Both the position numbers and the translations under genes were made by a program. The notes below the pieces were generated by a model, which worked only from the letters and a program-made list of their open reading frames with translations, was not told the origin of the DNA and did not search any database. This document shows, piece by piece, positions 14,728-21,257 of a stretch of DNA of 21,257 bases. Every line of letters begins with the position of its first letter. The stretch's first letter is position 1. This DNA comes from SAR324 cluster bacterium (GTDB taxonomy: Bacteria; SAR324; XYD2-FULL-50-16). The stretch is from positions 1-21,257 of the forward strand of contig NVSR01000119.1 in the NCBI GenBank assembly GCA_002401295.1, given 5' to 3'.

Positions 14728-14736
14728 GAGGTCAGA

Positions 14737-15981
14737 ATGGTAGAAAATATTAAAAAATCTTCAATTATAGCTGTTTGGTTTATCTTTCTTAGTTTCCCTC
14801 TGGTAGTGCTCAGAGTCGACTATATCGATAAAACCATTGACTATCGTTGGCACAATATTCTTTGGATCGGGATTGGTGCCTTCTTTATTTCCTGGGTTTG
14901 GCGTTATTTCTTGAAGCGTAAAAATGAATCTGACAAGAGTTCTGAAGGGAAGAATCAAGGTACATCTGCCTCTACGAGTCGATTCCAAGTACAAAAGATC
15001 TTTGAACACAAATTTGCCCTCTTGGGTATACTGATCGCGGCAGCGATCGTACCACAATTCATGTCCACCTACCAAACCTCCATCTTCATTACAGCAATGA
15101 TGTATGTGGTGCTGGGCTTGGGCCTGAACATTGTGGTGGGTATGGCAGGTCTGTTGGACTTGGGTTATGTTGCCTTCTATGCGGTAGGAGCTTATACCTA
15201 CGGCTTATTGAACCTGCATTTCGGTCTTGGCTTCTGGATTTCTATCCCTATTGCCGGAGTACTAGCCGCCTCTTTCGGCGTCTTATTGGGTATTCCCGTC
15301 TTAAGATTACGTGGTGACTATTTAGCCATTGTGACACTGGGCTTTGGTGAAATTGTCCGCTTGGTCCTGGAAAACTGGGATGTAGTGACTAGAGGCCCTA
15401 GTGGAATTCCCGGAATTCCAAAGCCCGCTTTTTTCGGGGTTAAGCTAGGCTTTGCCGGAAATATGACTTACCTCTTTTATATTATTTTGGCTTTAGTGGT
15501 GATCGCCATGGTAGCGACTCGCCGTCTGCAAAGCTCTCGCATCGGCCGTTCCTGGGTAGCGCTACGGGAAGATGAAATTGCTTGCCAGGCAATGGGGATT
15601 GATACTACCAAAGCAAAACTGGCTGCTTTTGGTTTGGGTGCTTTTTGGGCTGGAATCATTGGTGTCTTCTTTGCAGCAAAAAGTAGCTTTGTGAGCCCGA
15701 TGAGCTTTACCTTCTTTGAATCCGCGATTATTCTCTCCATTGTGGTCTTAGGGGGAATGGGCTCTGTCTTAGGCGTTATCTTAGCTGCCGGGATCTTAAT
15801 CTTACTGCCGGAATACTTACGTTTTATGGCAGACTACCGCCTGTTGATATTTGGTGCTTTGATGGTAGTGATGATGGTCTTCAAACCAGGTGGTTTGATT
15901 ACCAATATTCGCCAGCAATATACTTTACCAAAAAGGAACTCCAAAGAGGAACTCGCAGAACTCCACTCATCAGAGACATAA
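14737..15981 (+). CDS. livM: Branched-chain amino acid ABC transporter permease LivM
   Basis: This 414-residue inner-membrane permease partners with LivH. The conserved core starts near residue 85 and includes GLNIVVGMAGLLDLGYVAFYAVGA, the LRGDYLAIVTLGFGEIVRL segment, the GPSGIPGIP motif and REDEIACQAMGI, the coupling loop to LivG/LivF. The first ~85 residues form an extra hydrophobic pair plus a polar Ser/Lys-rich linker, as in the longer E. coli-type LivM with a DUF3382 region, so the extension is normal for the full-length type. AGGAGG about 6 bases upstream supports the ATG. livG starts 1 bp after its stop. Confidence 0.95.
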   Translation: MVENIKKSSIIAVWFIFLSFPLVVLRVDYIDKTIDYRWHNILWIGIGAFFISWVWRYFLKRKNESDKSSEGKNQGTSASTSRFQVQKIFEHKFALLGILIAAAIVPQFMSTYQTSIFITAMMYVVLGLGLNIVVGMAGLLDLGYVAFYAVGAYTYGLLNLHFGLGFWISIPIAGVLAASFGVLLGIPVLRLRGDYLAIVTLGFGEIVRLVLENWDVVTRGPSGIPGIPKPAFFGVKLGFAGNMTYLFYIILALVVIAMVATRRLQSSRIGRSWVALREDEIACQAMGIDTTKAKLAAFGLGAFWAGIIGVFFAAKSSFVSPMSFTFFESAIILSIVVLGGMGSVLGVILAAGILILLPEYLRFMADYRLLIFGALMVVMMVFKPGGLITNIRQQYTLPKRNSKEELAELHSSET

Positions 15982-15982
15982 T

Positions 15983-16759
15983 ATGGCTGTAGTACTAAAA
16001 ACAGATAAGATAACTAAATCATTCGGGGGTCTGCTGGCTCTGGATGAAATGACATTAGACTTCCGTGAACAAGAAATCGTGGCGTTGATCGGTCCTAATG
16101 GAGCAGGTAAGACTACTTTTTTTAATAACATCACAGGGATGTATACTCCCACTTCCGGGACCGTGGAGATTTTCCCCCCAAATCAGAAAAGCGTGAAAAT
16201 TCAGGGGATGAAACCCAATCTGATTACGGAATTGGGACTGGCACGTACCTTTCAAAATATCCGACTTTTTGGGAATATGACGGTGATTGAAAATGTGATG
16301 GTGGGTCGCCATTGTCGGACCAAATCCCACATTTTTGGCGCTGTGTTCCAAACTTCTTCCTTCAAGCGAGAGGAAAAAGAGTCCGTGGAGAAGTCTTTTG
16401 CCCTCCTGGAAATGATCAATATGAGTCATCTTGCGGGAAACTTGGCTAAAAACCTATCCTATGCGGATCAACGGAGGTTAGAGATTGCTCGTGCACTGGC
16501 TACGGATCCTTTCCTGTTATTACTGGATGAACCCGCAGCAGGGATGAATCCTCAGGAAACAGAGGATTTGGATCAGTTGATCGTTCATTTGCGTGATGAG
16601 TTAAAAATCACCATTCTTTTGATTGAACATGACATGAAACTAGTGATGAAAATCTCGGATCGTATCTTTGTCATGAATCAAGGTCGACTGATTGCTCAGG
16701 GTACACCTGTCGAAATTCAGAACAACCCTGAAGTCATTAAAGCCTATTTAGGAGAATAG
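15983..16759 (+). CDS. livG: Branched-chain amino acid ABC transporter ATPase LivG
   Basis: This 258-residue cytoplasmic ATPase pairs with LivF to drive LivHM. Walker A is GPNGAGKTT (residues 37-45), Walker B ends in LLLLDEPAAGM (Asp182, Glu183), and an H-loop sits in LLIEHDMKLVM. The LARTFQNIRLF segment is characteristic of LivG. The ABC signature reads LSYADQRR (158-165): the fourth position, normally Gly in LSGGQ or LSYGQ, is Ala161 here. The remaining motifs are intact, so it is probably functional. It starts 1 bp after livM with only a weak ribosome site, consistent with coupled translation; livF follows after 3 bp. Confidence 0.96.
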   Translation: MAVVLKTDKITKSFGGLLALDEMTLDFREQEIVALIGPNGAGKTTFFNNITGMYTPTSGTVEIFPPNQKSVKIQGMKPNLITELGLARTFQNIRLFGNMTVIENVMVGRHCRTKSHIFGAVFQTSSFKREEKESVEKSFALLEMINMSHLAGNLAKNLSYADQRRLEIARALATDPFLLLLDEPAAGMNPQETEDLDQLIVHLRDELKITILLIEHDMKLVMKISDRIFVMNQGRLIAQGTPVEIQNNPEVIKAYLGE

Positions 16760-16762
16760 AGG

Positions 16763-17473
16763 ATGCTGAAACTGGTTAATGTTCAATCTTTTTATGGAAA
16801 AATCCAGGCACTGAAAGGGATTAATTTAGAGCTCCATGAAGGTGAGATTGTCACCTTGATCGGAGGAAATGGTGCCGGTAAAACCACGACTCTGATGTCT
16901 ATTTCCGGACTGGTTAAACCAAAATTTGGTGAAATTATTTACAGGGGACAGCAGATACAGACTCTCAACCCCGATGAGATTGTGAAGCAGGGCTTGGTTC
17001 AAGTGCCCGAAGGCCGACGAATCTTCCCGGATTTTACTATTTTGGAAAATTTGGAAATGGGTGCCTATCTGCGTAACGATAAGGCTGGAATCAAAGCGGA
17101 TATGGACTATGTATTCGGATTATTTCCTATCTTGAAGGAGCGGATACAGCAATCGGCGGGAACTCTTAGTGGTGGCGAGCAACAGATGTTGGCTATCTCT
17201 CGGGCTTTAATGGCCCGCCCTAAATTGTTATTATTAGATGAACCTTCCTTAGGTTTAGCTCCTTTGATTATTAAAGATATTTTTAATATCATCAAGCAAA
17301 TCAATAAGGAACACAATACCACGATTTTCTTAGTGGAACAGAATGCCAACCAGGCATTGCAGATTGCCGACCGTGCTTATGTACTGGAGAATGGTGAAAT
17401 CACTTTACATGATAAAGCCTCTGTCCTCTTGAATGACGAGTCCGTCAAAAAAGCCTATCTGGGAATGTCCTAA
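16763..17473 (+). CDS. livF: Branched-chain amino acid ABC transporter ATPase LivF
   Basis: This 236-residue cytoplasmic ATPase completes the transporter. Walker A is GGNGAGKTTT (34-43), the LivF-specific VPEGRRIFPDFTILENLEMG segment follows, the signature is a canonical LSGGEQQ, and Walker B is LLLLDEPSLGL. It ends with VKKAYLGMS, as usual in LivF. The ATG is preceded by AGAGG. It is the last gene of the operon and is followed by a terminator. Confidence 0.96.
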   Translation: MLKLVNVQSFYGKIQALKGINLELHEGEIVTLIGGNGAGKTTTLMSISGLVKPKFGEIIYRGQQIQTLNPDEIVKQGLVQVPEGRRIFPDFTILENLEMGAYLRNDKAGIKADMDYVFGLFPILKERIQQSAGTLSGGEQQMLAISRALMARPKLLLLDEPSLGLAPLIIKDIFNIIKQINKEHNTTIFLVEQNANQALQIADRAYVLENGEITLHDKASVLLNDESVKKAYLGMS

Positions 17474-17482
17474 GAATAATCA

Positions 17483-17510
17483 CGGCTTCTCACCAGGAGA
17501 GGCCGGTTTT
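17483..17510 (+). terminator. Rho-independent terminator of the liv operon
   Basis: CGGCTTCTC (17483-17491) pairs with GAGAGGCCG (17497-17505) over 9 bp with one wobble and a 5-nt loop, followed by GTTTT. It begins 10 bp after the livF stop and lies in the gap between convergent genes. The minus strand has no matching T run. Confidence 0.8.
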
Positions 17511-17518
17511 CTAAACTT

Positions 17519-19567
17519 CTAGCTGGCATTTTTATTTCGTTTTGCCAAAACTTTAGAGGCCAAATGAGAACTCAGTACTTCATATTGCTTCAAGTTCATG
17601 TCATACATCCCCAAACCGTGGGTCATTTCTCGTAAGACTGGAGTATAATTCTGTAGTTCTGAAAGAGGAATCGCAGCAGTCACCACATTCGTAAACTCTC
17701 GTGGTTCATACCCTTGAATACGACCACGTCGAGAAGCAATGTCTTTGGAAATCCTGCCCATTGCATGTTCGGGAACATCAATTTCCACCTCCATAATCGG
17801 TTCAAGGAGAGTGGGTTTTGCTTCAGGTAAGGCTTTACGTATAGCCTGAATGCCTGCTGCCTGGAAAGAATAATCCGAGGAGTCCACATTATGAAACGCT
17901 CCGTCATTAAGGGTTACTTTGACATCCACAACAGGAAAGCCCAAGTGTCCTTTTTGCAATGCCTCAATGACCCCTTTTTCCACAGAAGAAATGAATTGTC
18001 TGGGAATCGAACCACCGACAATCTTATTAATAAATTCAAAACCTCCACCCCTTGGCAAGGGTTCTATAGTGATCTTGACTACGCCGAATTGACCATGGCC
18101 TCCCGTTTGTTTTTTGTGCTTGCCTTCAACATTGACGGTAGCGCTGATTGTTTCATGATAAGCAATCTCCGGGAGTTCTAAACTTATTTCCACGTCATAA
18201 TTTTTTTCTAAATATTCTTGTAGTACTTGTAGGTGCATCACCCCCATGCCGGAAAGTAGCATCTCTCCCGTTTCATTGTTTTTATGCAGTCGATAAGAAG
18301 GATCCTCGGCGATACAGCGTTGCAGGGCGGTCAGCACACGCTCTTCTTTTACTTTTTCTGGTATAACCAGTCGAAAGGTACAATGGGGGATCAGTCGTGG
18401 CATGGGATCAAATAATACCGGATGGGCGGGGTCACAAAAGGTTTGATTGCTACTGATTTCTTCCATTTTCTCCAGGAGGATAATATCACCAGGACCGGCC
18501 ATTTCCATTTCCTTCAGCTTTTCTCCATGGATATAGTTAATCCTCCCCACTACAAATTTCTCATGAGTACTACTATTCAAAATTTTAGCCCCCTTTCCCA
18601 AGCTTCCGGAAAGTACCAGTAAATAACTAAGTTTGCCCGCGTAGCGATCATGGATGGTTTTGAAGGAGATTGCGGAAAAAGGTTCTGAGGCAATGGGTTT
18701 TCTCTCCACATACTCTGTAGAACCCGCCTCTGGTATCACGCCAACCCAAGAGCTATGTTTATGATATGCGGGAAAATGTTGTTCCATAAACAGCTTCAAT
18801 GCCAGGGTTCCGACCTCTGCCTTTGCCGCACCAACTAAGATGGGAGTTACTTTCCGCTGAAGAACACTCTGAGTGAGTACCTGCTCTAAAAGGGGCACGG
18901 GAAGGGGTTTCCCCTCAATGTAAAGCTCCATCAGCTCTTCATCTAATTCAGCCAATTGCTCCACTGTCGACTCTCGGTAAAAGGTAACTTCCTCTTGACT
19001 GGTGAGAGGAAGCTCCTGAATTTTTGGTTTTCTTCCTTGCCCTAAAATCAGTTGTTCCTTGAGTACATCAATAACCCCAACCAATTTACCATCATCCGAC
19101 CAGGGAATAAATAATACCAGAGGCTTCAATGAAAGTTTTAATTCAATATCGTGTAAAGTATTCTCAAAATTAGCTTCCGGCAGGTCTAGCATATTTATGA
19201 AGATCGCCCTGGGAGAGTCTTGACTCACAACTGACTCCCAAACTCTCATACTGCTATCAGAAATCCCCGTTCCAGAAACCACAAAAAGAGCCGTACCAGC
19301 GATGTAAAGGGCTGTTTTTACTTTTGGAAGAAAATTAGTATTGCCTGGTGTATCAATGAGTGTGATACGTGCTTCCGGGGACTCATAGCGATAGAAACGA
19401 TTATAGATCGTATATCCACGGGATTCTTCCTCTGAGGATTCAATGATGGTGGAATCTGTTCCAGGCTGTAATTTCAATAATCCTTCAATAACTTTGGACT
19501 TCCCTACCGTATCTCTACCTACTACCGCTACATTGCAAACATTCTTTACCACTGTCGAGCTATTCAT
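17519..19567 (-). CDS. Elongation factor G-like GTPase with altered G motifs
   Basis: This 682-residue protein has the full EF-G domain order: G domain, beta-barrel domain II, domains III, IV and V. The domain IV signature GGHGQFG is at 489-495 and RRGRIQG lies in domain V. The GTPase motifs depart from canonical EF-G. The P-loop is GRDTVGKS (17-24) and switch I is shortened by about ten residues before RGYTI (50-54). The PGH catalytic His is Asn76 in DTPGN, and NKxD is NMLD (125-128). It therefore belongs with the EF-G-like paralogues (such as FusA2 in mycobacteria) rather than the main translocase. A role in ribosome rescue, stress or fine tuning is inference. AGGAG 5 bases upstream supports the ATG. 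A strong candidate promoter and flanking inverted repeat lie just upstream. It is not part of a str-type ribosomal operon. Confidence 0.9.
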   Translation of the reverse strand: MNSSTVVKNVCNVAVVGRDTVGKSKVIEGLLKLQPGTDSTIIESSEEESRGYTIYNRFYRYESPEARITLIDTPGNTNFLPKVKTALYIAGTALFVVSGTGISDSSMRVWESVVSQDSPRAIFINMLDLPEANFENTLHDIELKLSLKPLVLFIPWSDDGKLVGVIDVLKEQLILGQGRKPKIQELPLTSQEEVTFYRESTVEQLAELDEELMELYIEGKPLPVPLLEQVLTQSVLQRKVTPILVGAAKAEVGTLALKLFMEQHFPAYHKHSSWVGVIPEAGSTEYVERKPIASEPFSAISFKTIHDRYAGKLSYLLVLSGSLGKGAKILNSSTHEKFVVGRINYIHGEKLKEMEMAGPGDIILLEKMEEISSNQTFCDPAHPVLFDPMPRLIPHCTFRLVIPEKVKEERVLTALQRCIAEDPSYRLHKNNETGEMLLSGMGVMHLQVLQEYLEKNYDVEISLELPEIAYHETISATVNVEGKHKKQTGGHGQFGVVKITIEPLPRGGGFEFINKIVGGSIPRQFISSVEKGVIEALQKGHLGFPVVDVKVTLNDGAFHNVDSSDYSFQAAGIQAIRKALPEAKPTLLEPIMEVEIDVPEHAMGRISKDIASRRGRIQGYEPREFTNVVTAAIPLSELQNYTPVLREMTHGLGMYDMNLKQYEVLSSHLASKVLAKRNKNAS

Positions 19568-19582
19568 ATTGTCTCCTGGTTA

Positions 19583-19633
19583 AGGGGGTTAGTCTGATGG
19601 CTTCTTAAACTATAACCATAATTTCAACCCCCT
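19583..19633. promoter_or_regulatory. Inverted repeat around the EF-G-like promoter (possible operator)
   Basis: AGGGGGTT (19583-19590) and AACCCCCT (19626-19633) are perfect 8-bp inverted arms. Their centres are 43 bp apart, about four helical turns. On the minus strand one arm lies in the promoter spacer and the other just before the ribosome site, so they bracket the -10 and the predicted start. Confidence 0.5.
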
Positions 19634-19638
19634 ATCAA
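19609..19638 (-). promoter_or_regulatory. Candidate sigma-70 promoter of the EF-G-like gene
   Basis: On the minus strand, TTGATA (19633-19638, 5 of 6) is followed after 18 bases by TATAGT (19609-19614, 5 of 6). The leader would be about 35 nt. This is the best promoter match in the window. Confidence 0.6.
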
Positions 19639-19853
19639 TGGAGATTTTTGTTCCTTTTTTAGAAGGGAACCAGAGTCAGTACTAGTTTTTGGAATCCTTG
19701 CTTCAATTGCTGGAAACAGTTAGATTTTTGGATGTAGCAGTCAGCATTCAAATGTTACTTAACTAGTCTTACGGTTTAAAAGTCCCTGCAGTCGAAATGA
19801 CACAAAAATACACTTTTTACACAATCCCAGAAAAATGGGGATATAAGCAACAG

Positions 19854-19869
19854 TCTAGTCTCTTATTGA
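19854..19869 (+). repeat. 16-mer shared with 8608-8623 (copy 2)
   Basis: This is an exact second copy of TCTAGTCTCTTATTGA, ending 24 bp before the ATG at 19894. It could be a shared regulatory site or chance; two copies are too few to decide. Confidence 0.6.
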
Positions 19870-19893
19870 CGATTAATACCGAGTACCACCTTG

Positions 19894-21257
19894 ATGAAAC
19901 AAAATAAATTCTATGATTGGATTAAAAAAAGCTATTTTTTCCTATTTTTTCTACTTGCTACTTTTTCTACGCTAGCTGCACTTAGTTCTTTATATTTTAG
20001 TGAGGGAGCTCAGGAGTATGCTCAGGTGATTAACCTGAGTGGCAAGCAGCGCGTACTAGCCCAAAGGTTGGTTCACCTAGCCAAAGAGTTGATCCGACTT
20101 GAAGGTAAGGAACCCAGCGATATTTTAAGGAGGCAAACACTGCAGTCCTTGAGTCAGATGAAAGCGAACCACCAACGTCTGACAGCGAAGCAATCATTGA
20201 GTGAATCCATAGGAGGAGAAGTTCCTGACTCTGTGTCGAGAGCCGTCGACACTATTAGGATCCAGGAAATCTTTTTTTCTGCTCCCCACAATGCGGATCA
20301 CAGGATCCAGAGCTTTTTTAATTTTATTGAAGCAGTCCTGGCTGGAGAAATACGCCAAGAAAAGGTCATTAACTTGGTGCTCCTGCATGATGGCTTTGAT
20401 GAACTCTACCAAACCTTAGACTTTATAGTGAATAGCTTTCAACAAGAAAGTGAGCAAATCCATGCTTTACAACATAAACTTATAATCTTCTGGTGGGCAA
20501 TTACCTTAGCAATTTTAGGAACCTTCTTTTTTAAGCTTTACCAACCCCTGGTATTTAAGATCAATCAGGAACTACACAAACAAAAAAAGCATCAAGCCGA
20601 CCTAAGAAAGCTATCCTTAGCAGTGGAACAAAGTGCAAATGGAATCATCATCACTGATTTGGCGGGCAAGATAGAATTTGTCAATAAAGCCTACGAACGA
20701 GTCACTGGCTACACACAGTCAGAGTTACTGGGGCAGAACCCCCGGATGTTTAAAACAGATTATCATCAGGATACTTATTATCAAGAGCTATGGGCATGCC
20801 TGATCAGTGGAAAAACTTGGCATGGTGAGTTTTATAATCGAAAAAAAGATGGCAGTCTATTTTGGGAAGAAGCTACAATCACCCCCTTAAGAGATGAAAA
20901 TGGAGCCATTATCAGCTATGTAGCAATTAAAGAAGATATTACCGAGCGAAAAGAGATCAACGATGATCTCAAAAATGTAAATAATAAATTAGCCTCCATA
21001 TTGGAGACGGCAAATCGGGGATTTTGGTTGATTGATGAGCAGGCTATCAGCCTGGAAGTCAACCACAGACTGACAGAAATTTTAGAGGTGCCCAAGGATC
21101 AGATCTTAGGGCAGAGCATTTTTAATTTTGTGGATAAGGCCAACGCAAAGATCTTCCACCAGCAGATGCAAGAAAGGGGGCAGTACAAGAAAACCAACTA
21201 TGAGATCGCCTTGCAAAGGCCAGATGGCTCTCAAGTCCCTTGTGTTTTTAGCGCCTC
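19894..21257 (+). CDS. Membrane sensor with PilJ-type and PAS domains (3' end cut)
   Basis: This open frame runs off the window end; 454 codons are visible. The ATG at 19894 is preceded by an in-frame TTG and has no strong ribosome site. Residues about 14-35 are a membrane helix. They are followed by a periplasmic region that begins with INLSGKQRVLAQR (46-58), the signature of PilJ/NarX-like type IV pili methyl-accepting N-terminal domains, which sense small ligands or nitrate-like anions. A second helix spans about 196-213. A PAS domain with its PAC tail covers about 238-352 (FVNKAYERVTGYT, then VAIKEDITERKE), and a second PAS starts near 366 and is cut at the end. The output domain (histidine kinase or GGDEF/EAL) must lie beyond the window. 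It diverges from the EF-G-like gene. Confidence 0.88.
   Translation, partial: MKQNKFYDWIKKSYFFLFFLLATFSTLAALSSLYFSEGAQEYAQVINLSGKQRVLAQRLVHLAKELIRLEGKEPSDILRRQTLQSLSQMKANHQRLTAKQSLSESIGGEVPDSVSRAVDTIRIQEIFFSAPHNADHRIQSFFNFIEAVLAGEIRQEKVINLVLLHDGFDELYQTLDFIVNSFQQESEQIHALQHKLIIFWWAITLAILGTFFFKLYQPLVFKINQELHKQKKHQADLRKLSLAVEQSANGIIITDLAGKIEFVNKAYERVTGYTQSELLGQNPRMFKTDYHQDTYYQELWACLISGKTWHGEFYNRKKDGSLFWEEATITPLRDENGAIISYVAIKEDITERKEINDDLKNVNNKLASILETANRGFWLIDEQAISLEVNHRLTEILEVPKDQILGQSIFNFVDKANAKIFHQQMQERGQYKKTNYEIALQRPDGSQVPCVFSA

Larger units (their letters stand above)
19568..19893. other. Divergent region EF-G-like / sensor gene
   Basis: This 326-base spacer between divergent genes contains the promoter and inverted repeat of the EF-G-like gene, a small hairpin (GTTCC 19650-19654 with GGAAC 19666-19670), a weak -10-like TATAAG (19842-19847) preceded by a CCCA/TGGG dyad, and the second copy of the shared 16-mer at 19854-19869. 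I see no gene in it. Confidence 0.5.

Noticed and set aside
14761..15075. 104-codon minus-strand frame inside livM
   Set aside because: It lies wholly within a clear livM reading frame, and no family pattern is visible.
16055..16429. 124-codon minus-strand frame inside livG
   Set aside because: It overlaps the Walker A region of an unquestionable livG and is a shadow frame.

Overview
The window looks like ordinary chromosome of a Gram-negative bacterium with moderate-to-low GC (low 40s by eye). The evidence is a predicted outer-membrane beta-barrel, several lipoproteins, a bacterial-type aspartate/glutamate leucyltransferase, and a receiver domain of the kind found with DUF3369. I see no phage, insertion sequence, CRISPR array, rRNA or tRNA. 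A proteobacterial or deltaproteobacterial/SAR324-like lineage would fit, but this is a weak inference from gene content.

Layout. (1) 158-1999, minus strand: bpt (N-end-rule aminoacyl transferase) followed by aroC (chorismate synthase), probably one transcript from a promoter near 2047-2076. (2) 2348-5175, plus strand: a hypothetical protein carrying two copies of one 35-residue motif plus a coiled coil, then pyrF (type 2 OMP decarboxylase) and a CcsA/HemX-family membrane protein. (3) 5573-6820: a soluble kinase with an N-terminal receiver. (4) 7270-10950: three secreted or envelope proteins in a row (FecR domain with a long Glu-rich tail, an Ig-like/beta-barrel protein, a lipoprotein), facing a convergent lipoprotein gene at 11072-11905. 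(5) 11906-12563: a long AT-rich spacer with two doubtful small ORFs and a candidate structured leader. (6) 12564-17473: a complete branched-chain amino acid ABC operon (binding protein, livH, livM, livG, livF), with a strong hairpin after the binding-protein gene and a terminator at the end. (7) 17519-19567, minus strand: an EF-G-like GTPase with altered G motifs. (8) 19894 to the window end: a truncated PilJ-type/PAS membrane sensor.

How the parts work together. The liv operon is the only complete pathway unit: a lipoprotein binding protein hands Leu/Ile/Val to LivHM, powered by LivGF. The FecR/barrel/lipoprotein trio is the best candidate for an undescribed unit: all three proteins are exported, the genes are closely spaced, and I recognise no function. 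Other points of interest are the altered GTPase motifs of the EF-G-like protein and an inverted repeat overlapping its promoter, the duplicated motif in the 2348-3226 protein, and a nested dyad just upstream of that gene. Most other genes are conventional housekeeping genes.
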